Shown: piece after piece, positions 51,699 through 64,000 of the stretch | Position numbering within the stretch: the first letter of the stretch is position 1 | Layout: each line of letters begins with the position of its first letter | NCBI GenBank assembly: GCA_013398615.1 | Contig: VZSR01003798.1 | Span: forward strand, 5,067,188-5,131,187 | Length of the DNA: 64,000 bases | Origin: Brachypodius melanocephalos | Taxonomy: Eukaryota > Chordata > Aves > Passeriformes > Pycnonotidae | Direction: 5' to 3' | Made by a program: the position numbers and the translations under genes | The notes under the pieces: generated by a model | What the model saw: the letters and a program-made list of their open reading frames with translations, nothing else | Told to the model about the DNA's origin: nothing | The model's database searches: none

Positions 51699-54600
51699 CT
51701 GGATCCCAGTCCAAGGATGCTCCATCCAGTAATTTAGACACATCAGCATGAAAGCCCTTGAAGTGGATTCTGGCTGCAGCCACTGTGCTTAGAAGCTCTT
51801 TTCTTTGTCATTCCCCTCTAATCAAATGTTTTACTTTGCAGAGACAAATTACATTCCTAGCTTTATTTACTCAGGAACTGCTGTGGCCAAGCAATCAGCT
51901 CCAACACTCTTCAGTCAGGTTTAAAATGCTGATGGTCAAATAACACAAGGGGTGATTCATCTTTCAAATACATCAAGCTGCTTGCAACTGCCTGACTGCT
52001 TTTCACACACAAAGGCTGGCTAAGAAGTCTGTTATTCACAACAAATAGGGTTCCTCCAAGTGACTTTCCAATACCTTCACCATTGTCCCACACCATTATA
52101 TAGAGGCTCTTCTTGACTTTCATTGTGCAGGGGAAGGTATGGAAGTCATGTATCAACAGGCAGCTTCTCTACGAAACAGTGAACAGGTTCCAGGGACAGT
52201 TAGACCCAAACACCTCTCCTGTCACCACCTGCACAAGATGCTGGAGCAGCCTCTTTTTGCTCCCAGCCACAGCCACACTGGAGTCAGACATCACAATTGA
52301 CAACAAAGTGGGTGAAAACCAGGCTACCAGTTGGCCAAAGCTTTCGCATGTCTTATTTAATTTAAAAGAAGTTTTCCTATAAAAAGGTAAAAACTAATTT
52401 CAATACTTTTTTTTCCCCTAATAAAAACTTTTTAAGAGACAGAACGCAATTATCAGGAAATTTGAGAGGGGAAAAGAAACTGCCAAAAAGCTGTTCAAGT
52501 GGCAGAAAGAAAACTCAGATTATCCCCTTCCTACTGCCATTGTGGGAGCACAATGCAATTCACTGGGAGGCCTCAGTCCCACAGACTGGCTGCTCATAAC
52601 CACTGTTAAGAACATCCAAGCTTAAGGTTCCTCTTTCTGTCCCAAGTGCTCTTTCCACCACAGAGGATGAAGCCGATGCACAAAGACATGGATAGATGTC
52701 TTTGTTCCAGCTGTTGAGTGGACAAAGAAATCAGAGGAAGTAATTAGTGCTCACAGCTGGCACAAATATAACTTTTCTTTTGAGATGTGGACTATATAAG
52801 ACAGCCTAAATCTCCACTCCCAATTCAAACCACTGCAAAGAATGCACATCAGAGGAGCTGTGGCTCAGCATATTATCTTAAACTTCTGCAGGTGGAAAAA
52901 AAATAAAGAGTTTAACACTAATTCTTTTCTTTATTAGAAGTCAGTGCAGACCATATGTGATCCAACTTTCTGGAGTCAAGACAGCCACCTGGCACCAAAG
53001 CACTGCACTCAATTAGTTTGATGGATTGATTTCTCCAAGAGGCCAAATTAATGCAAAGCATTAGTGTTATCCAGCTTGTATCAGCATCTCACAGTTCACA
53101 GAGCAGGTGACACCAGCCTGGCAACACTATGAAGATACAGGGAAAATGTGCATCCCTAATGCTGGCCAGCTGGTCAAGCCCACAGCCAGGATTTGAGGAA
53201 ACCTCAGGAGGCTGTGACAGCACCTCTGCTCAAGAAGGAAACTTCACTCAGCCCTTGATGTCAGCAACCCTGACTGCAACCTGCTAGCAAGTCTTTTCAT
53301 CACCCTCTTTCTCTTTGCCCCGTAAACCCCAAGCCCCACCTCACACTTCAACATCTTGCCAAAAAGGACTTTTCTCCTTCTGCCATTTATGCACAGACAA
53401 CACATTTCTTTGCTTCTCATCCTTATTATATGCAGCCTTGGGGTCCCAAAACACTTCTTGTTTTGTTCATACAAGAAGTGCTTTCTGCAGACCAGGGAAC
53501 TGGCTGAATTCATCTGCCAAACCTTCACAACTGCAGGAACATGGATCACTCAGAGTCCCCTGGCAGGTCACAAAGCCTTTTCAAACTAGAAGCAGACAAA
53601 GAGCACTTCAGGAACTCTCACTATAAGCAAGAACAGCTCTGGAGACCCAACTGCTGTAACAGACTCAACAGCTACAGCTTCAAAACTTCAGCTTCAACTT
53701 CAGAATTTTACTTTTCCATAAACCTAAAAGAACATTCATTGTTTTCCTTTGTGAAGTCAAAAGTGGGAGCAAACCACGGGGAAAGGAGGCAAGGCAGTAC
53801 AGTGGAGCTCTCATCTCTGCTCAAGTTTGTAGGCATTGCTGCAGTAGACTTCACTGTGTAATAGACTCTTCCTGTGATATTTTGGCTGCTGCAGCCCCAG
53901 CTGGAGTACAAACATGTACTGAAAGCCAAAGAAACAAAGAATAATGAAAATAAATCATTATTTTTGAAAAGCTGAAAAAAAAATCTATTTGAATATGGCA
54001 TCTGTGTTTATTTTAATTTAAAGCTGTGACAACTGCACCAGCAAACTTATTACAGCCTCTTCACAAATGGACTGGTTCAGGGCAACACCAAATGTTAAAT
54101 TATGACCATAGACCTGCAAAACTGCAGGTGTTAAACACACACTCAGCGAGTCCAGTTCATGTTTAAGAGTAAAGCCCTACTGACACAGCTACAATTCAAA
54201 GAAATAACACAGATTTCCAAAGAACATCAATAAAAATATATTTGTTCTGGTTTGGATGGGTACACATTGGGCCAAATCAGCAGGTACAGTAACACTGAGT
54301 CTTTTACAATAACTGATGCTGCAAACTATACAGCACAGAGGCATTTTGCTCCCACCTGTGAGCTCCAGGATCCCCAAAGTGGCTGCTGTGGTGTGATTCT
54401 GTAGCCAGCAGAGCATCAGAACACACAGTGCAGGAACCAGCTTGGTTCTTTTGGAGGAAATTACCTGGTCTCTTATTATAAGAATCAGTTCAAGGGTAAA
54501 TTAATATTTGTATCGAAAGCCTGATTTACTGACAAATTGGTATTTTTTCTCCATATTATCTTTATGGCACAAGAAAAAGGAAGAAATACAGGAACTAAAT

Positions 54601-57600
54601 AACACAGGATTTCACAAGTAGAATAATTTACTCAGGCAAATACATCAGAAACACCCCATTAACAGAATGGTTTAGCAAGACCAGCCAAGCAGAGATCACC
54701 ATGCCAAGCAGAACAACCCCTAACATGCACTGCATTATTTGAGGATATATGGCAGGGGAAGGGAATAAGCATCACTTAGAAACCGAAAAAGTATTGATGA
54801 TTTTGTAACTCAGAAAAACACGAAGAAGGAAACATCTACAAATTTATGCTTGGGTAAAGATCACCAAGGCTTCTAACAGGCATGTTTCCTCCTTCCTTCT
54901 CCTCTCCCCTGAGATCCTTGCTGAAAAGGAATTTACAACCTCCTCGAAGGGCTTTGTTGTAAAGGGGGCCTTTAGTTTCCTCTTTTTAGGTTCCTTCTGA
55001 GGGCCTTGGTCTAGGGCACATTGGAGCAGCACCCCACTGACACCTGTTGTTCTGGCTCCCTTCTCAAGCTTGCCAAGAGATATTTTCTGTATTAGCAAAT
55101 GCAGATGAGAGGGGACAATCTACGGGTATAACCTCCATGGCATCCCTTTTATAGGCAAAAATAACAAAAACAGCTGATGTGCAAACTCCAGTCCCTGCCT
55201 TTTTATGTTCTGGTAATACCTGGCCACTTCTGATAATCCTTTGTTCTTTGGCAAAATGAAAAACAGAAGCTTATCTACAGAGATCATAAACTAGAAGGCT
55301 TTCATCTCCTGGAAACTGTGCACACCAAGAACAGTCATGACCGAAAAATCACTGATGACTGTTTGCAGAGCACTGAGAGGAAAATCCAGGTTCAGCCTTC
55401 CCCACAGCACCATCTGCAGAAACCTCTCTCTCAGATGCCAACCCCTCAGCTCCCAGCTTGCCATCACCAGTATCCCATCTCTGCTTTGCACTAACAAGAT
55501 GCCCACAGTTCCCAAGCAGGGAATTCTTCACGGAAGAGGCAGCTCCCTCTTCCACGTGAGACTGAGTCCCACCATCACTGCCCAGGGCAGATGCCACCTT
55601 CCATAAACAGTCTGAGGGCACTGTGGTTGCTCCCACTCTCAGATGGAAGGACTGAACTGAAACTGGGGTTTGGGGGCAGCACCTGAGTTGAGCTCCTCAC
55701 AGCAGCTGGGTGCCTGTCCATGGGACTGGGAGGGTGCTGCTCAACAGCCAGCATCAGGAGCAGGACAAACAACAGCAACCACAAGCACTGAAAACAGACA
55801 GACAGCCTCTGCTACTGAGGACAACAGAACAAGGGCTCTTGCCTTGATGCACACAAATCTGGGCTGCTGTGTAAGTGAAAATCCCAGAATCAACCCATTG
55901 CACAACTCGTGTATCATTAAAAAATACTACTGACTCAAAAAGCAAGTGAAGTATGTGAAGAAAAAATATTTGCAGCGAGTCAGTGGGGAATGTATCACTG
56001 CTCCTCATGTACAGAGGAAATGTTATTCCCACCTTGCAATTCTCCAGCACCAGAATTCCCAAAGCTTCACCCCCTTTGCTGGGAAAGGATGGAACAGCAG
56101 ATTAAAATGGGCTGCTGCTCACAGAAATCTCAGGCAGAACTTCCAGCTTCTACATCCACATTCACGCACTGGTGACACCACAGTAACATGGGATGTATAA
56201 AATTACAGCTCTAAGATTACAGCACCAGTGATGATATAAATAGGTGGTGATGCACAGATGACGACAAAGATGAAGGCTCAGGGATTTATGGTCTGTCAGG
56301 TGTTGCATGAGCAGATGGCGGCCAACAGCAGCAAAGAAGCCCACAGCCATGCCAGACAGCTTTGCTCCATTCATATCTCAAGCTTCACATCTGCTGTAAG
56401 AGTTTCCACTTCCTGAGCGGCTTCCCAGAATTGGCAGGGTGGTTATTTCCTGTCCACAGGATGCAGAGATGAAGCTGCAGCCTGAGCTCAGATGTGGCAG
56501 AAGGGACATGTCCAGACCCCAGGATGCACTCTGAAGTCCAGTGCTGTGCAGTGACCTACATCAACCAGCCCAGCCACAGAGGCAGGCTGCTTACAGCTAA
56601 ATGAAAGGCCTAAAAACTTGAAGATTTGAAGGATTACAAGGGAGATGAGGCTGAGTCAGGTCCTAATCCTAAGTATTTGCCTGATTTTGTGTGCTAAAAT
56701 GAGATCTCTGTGACACTATGTACTGCAAGTTTTCTAGTTTGAATTTGTTCCCAAGCTCGTAGCATTTGCCACCTCAGCCTCTTTTCTTACCATAAATTTC
56801 AGCACTGGAAGATGACACATCACTGGAAGACTAAGCAGTATGAGAAGAACACCCTGGTTTGGTTATCTGGATTCAGTGTTATCTTGAGATAAGAGATCCA
56901 AACACACAAATCCTCCCTTTCCCTGCTGCTCTGACAATAGTGCTCCTCCATGCCAAAAGTCAAAGCAACAAAAAATCCCCAACTGCTGAGAAAGGTATAA
57001 AAAATGCTGCTTTTTCACAACATCTTCCCCACTAGGTACATGTAGAAACATCTTAATGAGCTAAAACAGGATCTTGAGCTGTCTTCCAGAGGTGCTGGCA
57101 GAATACTGACACCTCAAAACATGCAGAAATGGATGCAGCACCACATGGAATAATCAGTCCTGCCTGACACCAGGCAGTGATCGAACAGTCCTCAAACTAA
57201 GAGAATTTACTTAAATATCTTAATTAGACGCTTTGTCCCTCTGTTTAGTCCCACACACATAACAGGACATGCAAATTCAAGTCAGCAGCATGGAAAGGGG
57301 AGGAAGAAGCTCAAGAGAGGAAGGAAGAGTACACTCAGCCATAAGCTGCCCAACTAAGGACAAGAAATTCAGAAGTGTGAACTTCGGTTTAAGCATCCTA
57401 TTTCCATTACATTTTCATGGGAAAAGAAATATCCATGCTCTGAAGGTTCAATTAGTGACAGGACAGCATGAACATAGGAAAAACCCCTCAGATTTCCAGA
57501 AAAGTCAGGAAACCTTAACTATGGTTTAAAAACTAATCCGCTGCCACCGCATTGTTAAGACCTCGATGAAACTTGTCCAGGGCTTTAAGGCTTTCAAGGG

Positions 57601-59720
57601 AAATTTTAGACAGAGCACTAGCATTTCATGGATCAGACAATCCAATTTAAGGGTTTGCCTATGCTAGAAGTTCACTGCTTTTACTTGCCTGAGGTGGTTA
57701 GAGTGGCATCCTGCTCAGCCAGGCACATGCTTCAATATGGGTGCAGTTGTGCATGTAATAGTAATTGCATTTGTAGGGCTTATTCGCTTTTTTAGGCAAA
57801 ATAAACCATTCCAAATAAGACAGCCCAGCACTGGGAAAACCACGAGTACAAAAATAAAATCCCATCTCTGAAAACATGGTTTTTGATCAATCTTTGTTTT
57901 CTAGTAGGTCATATCTGAACACTTGCAGCGACAGAAGGTGAGTAGAGAACCAGGAGAAATGACATAATACCTCCTTTCCAATTTGCATGGATTTACTAGT
58001 GCCCCAGCAGTGATGCTTCACAGCGTATTTCCCCACAGGAAAGGAGGAAATGGGCTGACACCCTACCATCTTTTCCACACTGTGCCTTATCACCTCCAAA
58101 TTAGCTCTACATGAAAATAAACTCTCACCTAAAGCAAATAAAACTATTCCTCAGCACAATAAGTTTTCTTCCAGCTCGAGACCGTGTAATTTTAAATACA
58201 AACTTGCTCCCTTTACACCAATTTCTCAACATTTATGGTGTGACCCACAGGCACAAAACAGGATTCCCAATAACACCAACTTTTCATGCAGCTTTGAACC
58301 TTGGCCAGGATGTCACACCAGCAGAGCCCCAGCCAACGATTTATTTGAGCCATTTTCACATAAGAAAACTTGGTTTCTCATGGTGCAAACTGAAAGGGAT
58401 GGTTTCTAGTCCCTTCTCTTTCCAAACACAAGTTTGGCAATATTTTTTTAAATTGCTTCTGTATTTTTGCCAAGATGCCTTCAAAAGAAGCAATATCATC
58501 TTTTCCATTCTGACACAATGTTCTGCTCAGAAATTTCAAATGAAAAGAAAAACTTAAAAGTAAACAAACATTCAAAAATATAACCTTTGGTTTAGTATTA
58601 GGAACCTGCTTTTTTCATCTCGTCTCCCACCAAGTCACAGAATCCCTTTGGAGGATGAAAGCAGAGCAAGCCAGAAACACCATCCTCCTGCTGAGAACCT
58701 GCTTTATCCATTTGGTTGCAATATCTTCTGCAGCTTGAAGTTTTGTGGGATTGGTGGGTGTTTGAGTCCAGGCACCATCCAGCCTCCTTCCCCTGCTGTT
58801 CCCACTGCAGCACAAGGGTGCCAACACACAAGGAGCAGACAGAAATGCTGGATGGCACTGCCTAGCCCAAATGCAGATCTAAAATATATTTTAGCCAACA
58901 TGGTTTCTGTGCTGGACCTGTTTAGCTTATTACTCTTACAGTGCCTGTCCCCTCCAAACACATCCACACTATTTCTTTTGCCTGCTGTGGCTTCTTGGAT
59001 CCATGCAAACCATTCCTGCCCTTCTCCAGGAAAACCCAGCCAGCAGGCAACACATAATCTACAGAGTACCATTCTGCTTAGCTTTCTTCTTTGTTGTTGA
59101 ACTGCTTTGTGTGTCTGTGGGATCCAGAACACCCTGTTCATTAAATCACATAATTAGCTGTTTGGATCTGCAGCACTCTCATTAGTCTGCAGTGTAACAG
59201 CATAGATCAGGGAACACACAGTTTACAGGAGATGTGGATGTGGGGACTTGGATCACGGCTCAGCCTCAGGGCAAGCTCAGGTACTGCAAAAAGCACCCAA
59301 GCCTCCTGAGCACCCAAGTCTTGCCTGTGCCTCAGAGCTGGATTCACACACTGCTCACCAGGTAGAACTGCCACGTGCACAAACGTGGCTGGGATAAAGC
59401 AGAGCCCAGCCTCCACAGCAGACCCTGGCACAGCTCAGACAATGGGCTAATTCAAAGTTTTCACAACTAGAGCTCTGTTCAAAGTCTAAACTTCCTTCTG
59501 TGGCTTCTCCCTCCACCCCATCTGCTTTTGGGTAAATGCAATTATTCTTATCTAGATACCCATTTCTACATGGGGTTTCATCAGGCTGGTGGATGAGGTT
59601 TCCTTATCCTCTGCAACCTGCTGGAGTGGGGAAGAGAACTGGCACATGAATAACAGACACTCAGGAGAGGGAAAAAAACATCTCAGAAAACCAAGCCAAG
59701 GCTCACTTAGCCTGTTTGGG

Positions 59721-59734
59721 TTTTTTTTTTTTTT
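59721..59734. repeat. Poly-T run (T14)
   Basis: An uninterrupted run of T after TTTGGG. In transcript orientation it is poly-A. Confidence 0.9.
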
Positions 59735-62700
59735 GTATTATTGAAGTAGGTTTTCATTAGCTGATAAACACTCTAACAGTGTGATTACTCCAAGAGAAAT
59801 CATCATGCAGAACAAATCAGTACATCCACAAGGCTGTCTCCATTCTCCAGCCTCCACAGGGACCACTTCCCCCATCGATAAATGTAGAGGGAAAGGAGAT
59901 GTTAATTCTTCCTAGTAATACTTTGCCTTTCATCTGAGATTTTCAAAGCACTCAACATCGGGCATTTGTTTTGTTAATGTTTAGAGGACCCAGGAGAACA
60001 GAGGCCTCGTTAGAAAATTGATACAGACAAAGCAGCATCATCCCTGTGCTGAAGACTATGGTCTGACCAGGCTGGACAGACCAGGTGCATCAGAGGAAAT
60101 GAAGGCAAAGGAACCTGTATACAATTATCCACTGAGATGATGAGGAAGCCAATTCTGTTGCCCTGAGCCTCAGTCTTACTGGATCAGACTGAACATCAGA
60201 GCCAAGCTCTCCACACTAGAGGCAGAATATCCCCAAAAAACAGGCAGGAGAGGCCAAAAGAAATCTGGTTTCCAGAAATCATAAAAAGTCAAAGAACAGA
60301 TACTTATTTATTTCCCTGGCCCCTAAAGAAAGTGCCCAGATATCTCCTGGATAAGCCAAGGCTCAAACAGCTGCACAGAGACAGCTCCACCATAAATGCC
60401 AGGAAGAAATGTGTGGAAAACCATCTATGTGAAAAACAGCCACTTCTCTTTTCCATTTCAGTGTTTCCTCCCAAAGGAGAATGTCGTGTATATTACTCGC
60501 CTCTATAAATAATTTATGTGTCTGAAAGAAAGAAGGCAAGGTCTTACAAATTTAGGTACCATATGCCTTCATACACATATTTATGTATAGAAATATATAT
60601 GCACGCACAACACTCTGCTATCCTGGCACTCGGATTTCTACAGACAGCTCATTTCTCTCCCCTCTCCTCTCCTCCTTTGCAGGATCACAGTAATGAAATT
60701 AGGCCTGGCAACATTAGTGAAGCACTTATTTAATCCACCCTTTCAAATTCAACTGATATCTGCCCAGATAACATCAAGAGAGCAGCTGAGGCCCCTTTGT
60801 CAGCAGCCTTGAAGGAGTCATAAGCAAGAAGATAATAAGAAATCTTATTACCAGCTTGGAGAAAAAGAGAAAATAGGGATTTGGAAGAGACATATAAGCC
60901 AAAATTGACCCTAGGCAAATGAATGTGAGTAACACTTTCAAATGCAGTACAACAGGAGAGCCCTAAAATAGGATTTTAAATGGGTACAAGGTACCCAGCC
61001 AATTAAAAAGGCGTTTTATCAGAAGCTGGCCAGGACACAGAAGCAAATTTTTATCCTCAGCTAAAAAAATATAATTTACCTTTTTGTTTCACCTCCAGGA
61101 CATGAATTTTCTTTTTGTTCTCTCCCCTTCTGCGGTATCAATGAACAAAAATGGCATTCTTGGTTTATATATCTCCTCAGAAAGACAGAAACTCTTTGCA
61201 TATATCTGGAGCTGCCACCTAAATCTTAAAATTCATCCCAGAAGTTGGTTGCGGTTACAAGATGTTTTTGAAATAAGCAATCTTGAAGAGCAGTAGCACT
61301 ACATACTTGCCTGCAAAGTAACTGAAGTTACTTTATTTCTTGGAATTTCTCAAGAACCAGAGACGTGGCATATTTTTATGAATTATTTATCTAGTATTTC
61401 TCACAGAATACTGTTTTTTGGCAAATTTTGGCCAATTTTTATACTTGAAGCTGGATATCACTTCAAGAAATATGAAAATTTTGTAGCCCTGCAAAGAAGA
61501 GACAGCCACATTAAGGAATCACAAACTGGTCACCTGATCTGATCACCAAAATGACCTGCACAAACCCTTCTGGTAACTATTACATCTGAAATAGTGATTG
61601 CTTCACCTCTGTTCTCTTCCCCTAACACAGGGCTGGCACCCCAGGATCCATCTCCCCACGGAGCTCCAGCAGATCCGGGTTTCACACATCCAGGATGGGA
61701 GAGGAACTTCAGCTGGTGAAGGCACAAGGACCCCTCAGCACTGCATCTTCACAGCCAAGGCTAGGCAAGGCTTGGAGGAAAACGCTTTCACTGAGATGAG
61801 CCTGAAAAGCCAAAGGGAGAAGCTGATGGCCTGTTACTAACAACAGATGGCTCTCAGTAGTGGATCTTCAGGGGAAATTGTATCATTTCCCAGTTTGGGG
61901 GCTTGGAAACCTGAGACACCACGGAGGTGAGGTGGTTTGCCAAGGGGCACTCGCAGTGACTCTGCTCTTTCTGATTTATTAATAACTCCATCTACACTGA
62001 CTCAGCTGGAAAATATGATGGCCTCTAAAGGCAGATGAAAGGTGGCTTATGGCCCAGAAAGGTAATGTCAGTTGAGCATATTTCTAAGCCTGATTCTAAA
62101 ACTAAAGTTATATTTAAGCACTCATGTGTTACAGATGCTCTCCACCCAGAAGATAAAGTCTATTGTGCTTTGCAGGGTGTCCCACCAGAGGTACAAACAA
62201 TTGTGTGTTTCAGTTTGGTTTTTAACCTCAAAAGGAGAATAAGCAGCATTTTAAGTTGACCCAAATACTTGGCTTCACATGACCTATTTCTGAGAATGAT
62301 AACTGCACAGACATCGTTTACAGGTCACTGAAATGTGACGTGCAGGGAGGAGCACAGCAGCTGCACAGGACCCAGACAGAAATATCCTCCCCTTGTGCCT
62401 GACCATCTGAAGCCTCCTCATCACCATTGATTTTGGTGCAGAATGGGCATTTCCAACAGTTTCATTACCTGCAGATCAAACATATAGTTAGGACACGCAT
62501 CCATCCGACCCACTGGCTTGGATCTGACAATTCTTCATAAGCTTGGGACATACTCACCTGTAGAATTTCAGCCTAGCCTTATCAATTCTCCTTTTGGCTG
62601 AATCTAACACAATAAAAGATTAAGCAAAATGGCCTCCTCTGCTGCTCTGACAAAGACCAATTACAAGCAGTAATGGCTGCAATGAGCACAGCTCAACTCC

Positions 62701-64000
62701 TGCACTTCCATCTGCCCATCCAGAGGAAGGAGAGCACTGCTCAAGGTGACGATGGAGCTTCTCTAAATCAGGTTTGGCATTTAAACAACAAATGGGTCAA
62801 ATTTGCAACAGAAGTATGGACTGAGACTGTAGGTCTACAAAGCAATGCAAACACAGCATATGCTGTTGCAATAGGGTCCTTATAGGGACTGCTATGCAAC
62901 CTCATGGTGTTCCAGCTCCTGCACCAGCTCTATCCATGTGGTCATATCTCTGCCCAAATACACTTGAGAACTGTGCTGGCTCAGTTCAGCTCTGTGCCTA
63001 ATCAAAACTAAAAGCCTCTTAGAATGACTGCAGTCTGCCAAGACTTCAAAGGAAAGGTTAGTTAAATTGCAGGACCACCTGCAGACCCAGAGGAACAAGA
63101 TTTTCTTTTACTGTCATAACTGGAAGTCAGTGCCTGCATATCATGGCAGGAATATGTGCAAAGAGCTCTTTACCTCTCTGTGTTCTGCCCAGCTCTGAAG
63201 AGTTATCCCTCCCTCCAGATATACATCCCTAGAAGTTCTCTCCCAGAGCTGCTGTGACAACAAGGCACTTCTACAGCCCTGAGGATCTGCTTCTCCTCTT
63301 CAGTCTCTACAGTTCAGAAGCACCAGCTTTAATTGCTGACAGTACTGGCGGATGTCTCCTCTCTTCACACACCCATCCCCAGACCATGCCTCACTAGTCC
63401 TCAGTAGGCACTCCACAAAGTGCTCCCTGGGATCAGGGGGAAGGGACAAGTGCAGCACTTCTCCAGCAATCGTGTCTGTGTCCTGCAAGTGGATGTTTCT
63501 GAATGGTATTTGAGAAGTTACTGCATTCACTGACACGTTTTGACATTCTTCTATTGACATCTAAAGATGCAAATAGATGTAGCCTGCCTTTCATGGACAT
63601 CACGTCACTCTATGGGCATCAGACCCCAAAGGGAGGTGACATTTAAACATCATTCAGTGTAGACAGCAGGTGCCACAAGCCTCCCATATTCTTCTAGAAG
63701 CTTCCTACCCTCCTGATTTTGCACATCCATGCCTTCCACAGAAATTCACGACATGCCCATCCTAACTGCAGCCTCCCTGACCAACTCCAAATTAAATCTA
63801 ATAACCAGCTCCTGCCTAAATGTGATTATTGTCCATGAGTTGCAGGAAACAGGGAACATTCTATAAAGCTGAGATCAGGGCCAGCCTTGATAAAACCTGA
63901 TCGAAATTATCTCTGGAAATAAGTGTAGTGAAAACAGAGGCTCCATAACAGAGTAAAACAGCCTTTCAGAGCTCTAAGCTTCTGTCCTACATTTTGTTCA

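Larger units (their letters stand above)
1..64000 (-). other. SLCO3A1: SLCO3A1 gene body, internal part only
   Basis: Five in-frame coding exons on the minus strand identify a member of the organic anion transporting polypeptide (SLCO/OATP) family. These are 12-TM plasma-membrane carriers for amphipathic organic anions; OATP3A1 is known to carry prostaglandins and thyroid hormone. The family signature (DPRWIGAWWGGFLL) and the CNNNCECQTDSFTPVCGADG start of the Kazal-like loop match SLCO3A1 better than the other OATPs I know. Both gene ends are outside the window: the N-terminal exons to the right of 64000 and the last exons to the left of 1. That 17424-64000 belongs to the same gene is inferred from the absence of any other exon and from the very long upstream introns of vertebrate SLCO3A1. 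Nested or antisense non-coding genes cannot be excluded. Confidence 0.8.
48736..64000 (-). other. SLCO3A1: Large upstream intron of SLCO3A1, segment 4
   Basis: No exon is recognisable, and the expected large upstream exon (TM2-TM4, ending near SSLYIG) is absent, so it should lie to the right of the window. Simple repeats occur at 51681-51698 and 59721-59734. AT-rich unique sequence at 53000-53100 and 57540-57810 resembles conserved non-coding DNA in style only. The longest frames (150 codons at 58648-59100; 148 at 58111-58557) match nothing known to me. Confidence 0.6.

Noticed and set aside
1..64000. tRNA, rRNA, CRISPR arrays, prokaryotic operons, endogenous retroviral genes
   Set aside because: None was recognised. 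No cloverleaf-like gene, no regular spacer array, and no gag/pol-type frames were seen on reading. A covariance-model or LTR search was not possible here.

Overview
The window is vertebrate nuclear DNA, most likely from a bird. It carries five small exons with clean GT-AG borders in long introns, two truncated CR1-type LINE 3' ends (the dominant avian retroposon, also found in crocodilians and turtles), and otherwise low visible repeat content. There are no operons, no prokaryotic signals and no long uninterrupted coding region. The species cannot be fixed from the sequence.

The only gene I can support is SLCO3A1 (OATP3A1, solute carrier organic anion transporter 3A1), on the minus strand. 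Five consecutive internal coding exons lie, in transcription order, at 17423-17325, 14501-14235, 5822-5658, 4006-3808 and 2938-2800. They join in frame (99, 267, 165, 199 and 139 nt; 869 nt, about 290 residues). They encode TM5, the OATP-family signature at TM6, the third intracellular loop, TM7 to TM9, and the first half of the Kazal-like extracellular domain. The start codon and first transmembrane segments lie beyond the right edge. The rest of the Kazal domain, TM10 to TM12 and the stop codon lie beyond the left edge.

Layout: 1-2799 is partial downstream intron; 2800-17423 is the exon cluster with four introns; 17424-64000 (about 46.6 kb) shows no recognisable exon and is read as part of the very large intron upstream of the GILFTML exon. 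Within the introns are two CR1 fragments (7751-8064 and 12199-12376, both opposite to the gene), a 49-bp minisatellite (14743-14886), poly-A/poly-T and other simple repeats, a CpG-rich exon (14235-14501), a small CpG-dense patch (31015-31275), and several transcription-factor-motif clusters that may be regulatory elements of the large intron.

I found no convincing new biological system. The more interesting signals are candidate cis-regulatory modules: AP-1/CRE/paired GATA at 28.4-28.5 kb, a pair of same-orientation CTCF-like motifs at 19.5 and 20.5 kb, and homeodomain/POU-motif clusters at 36-38.6 kb. All need comparative or chromatin data.
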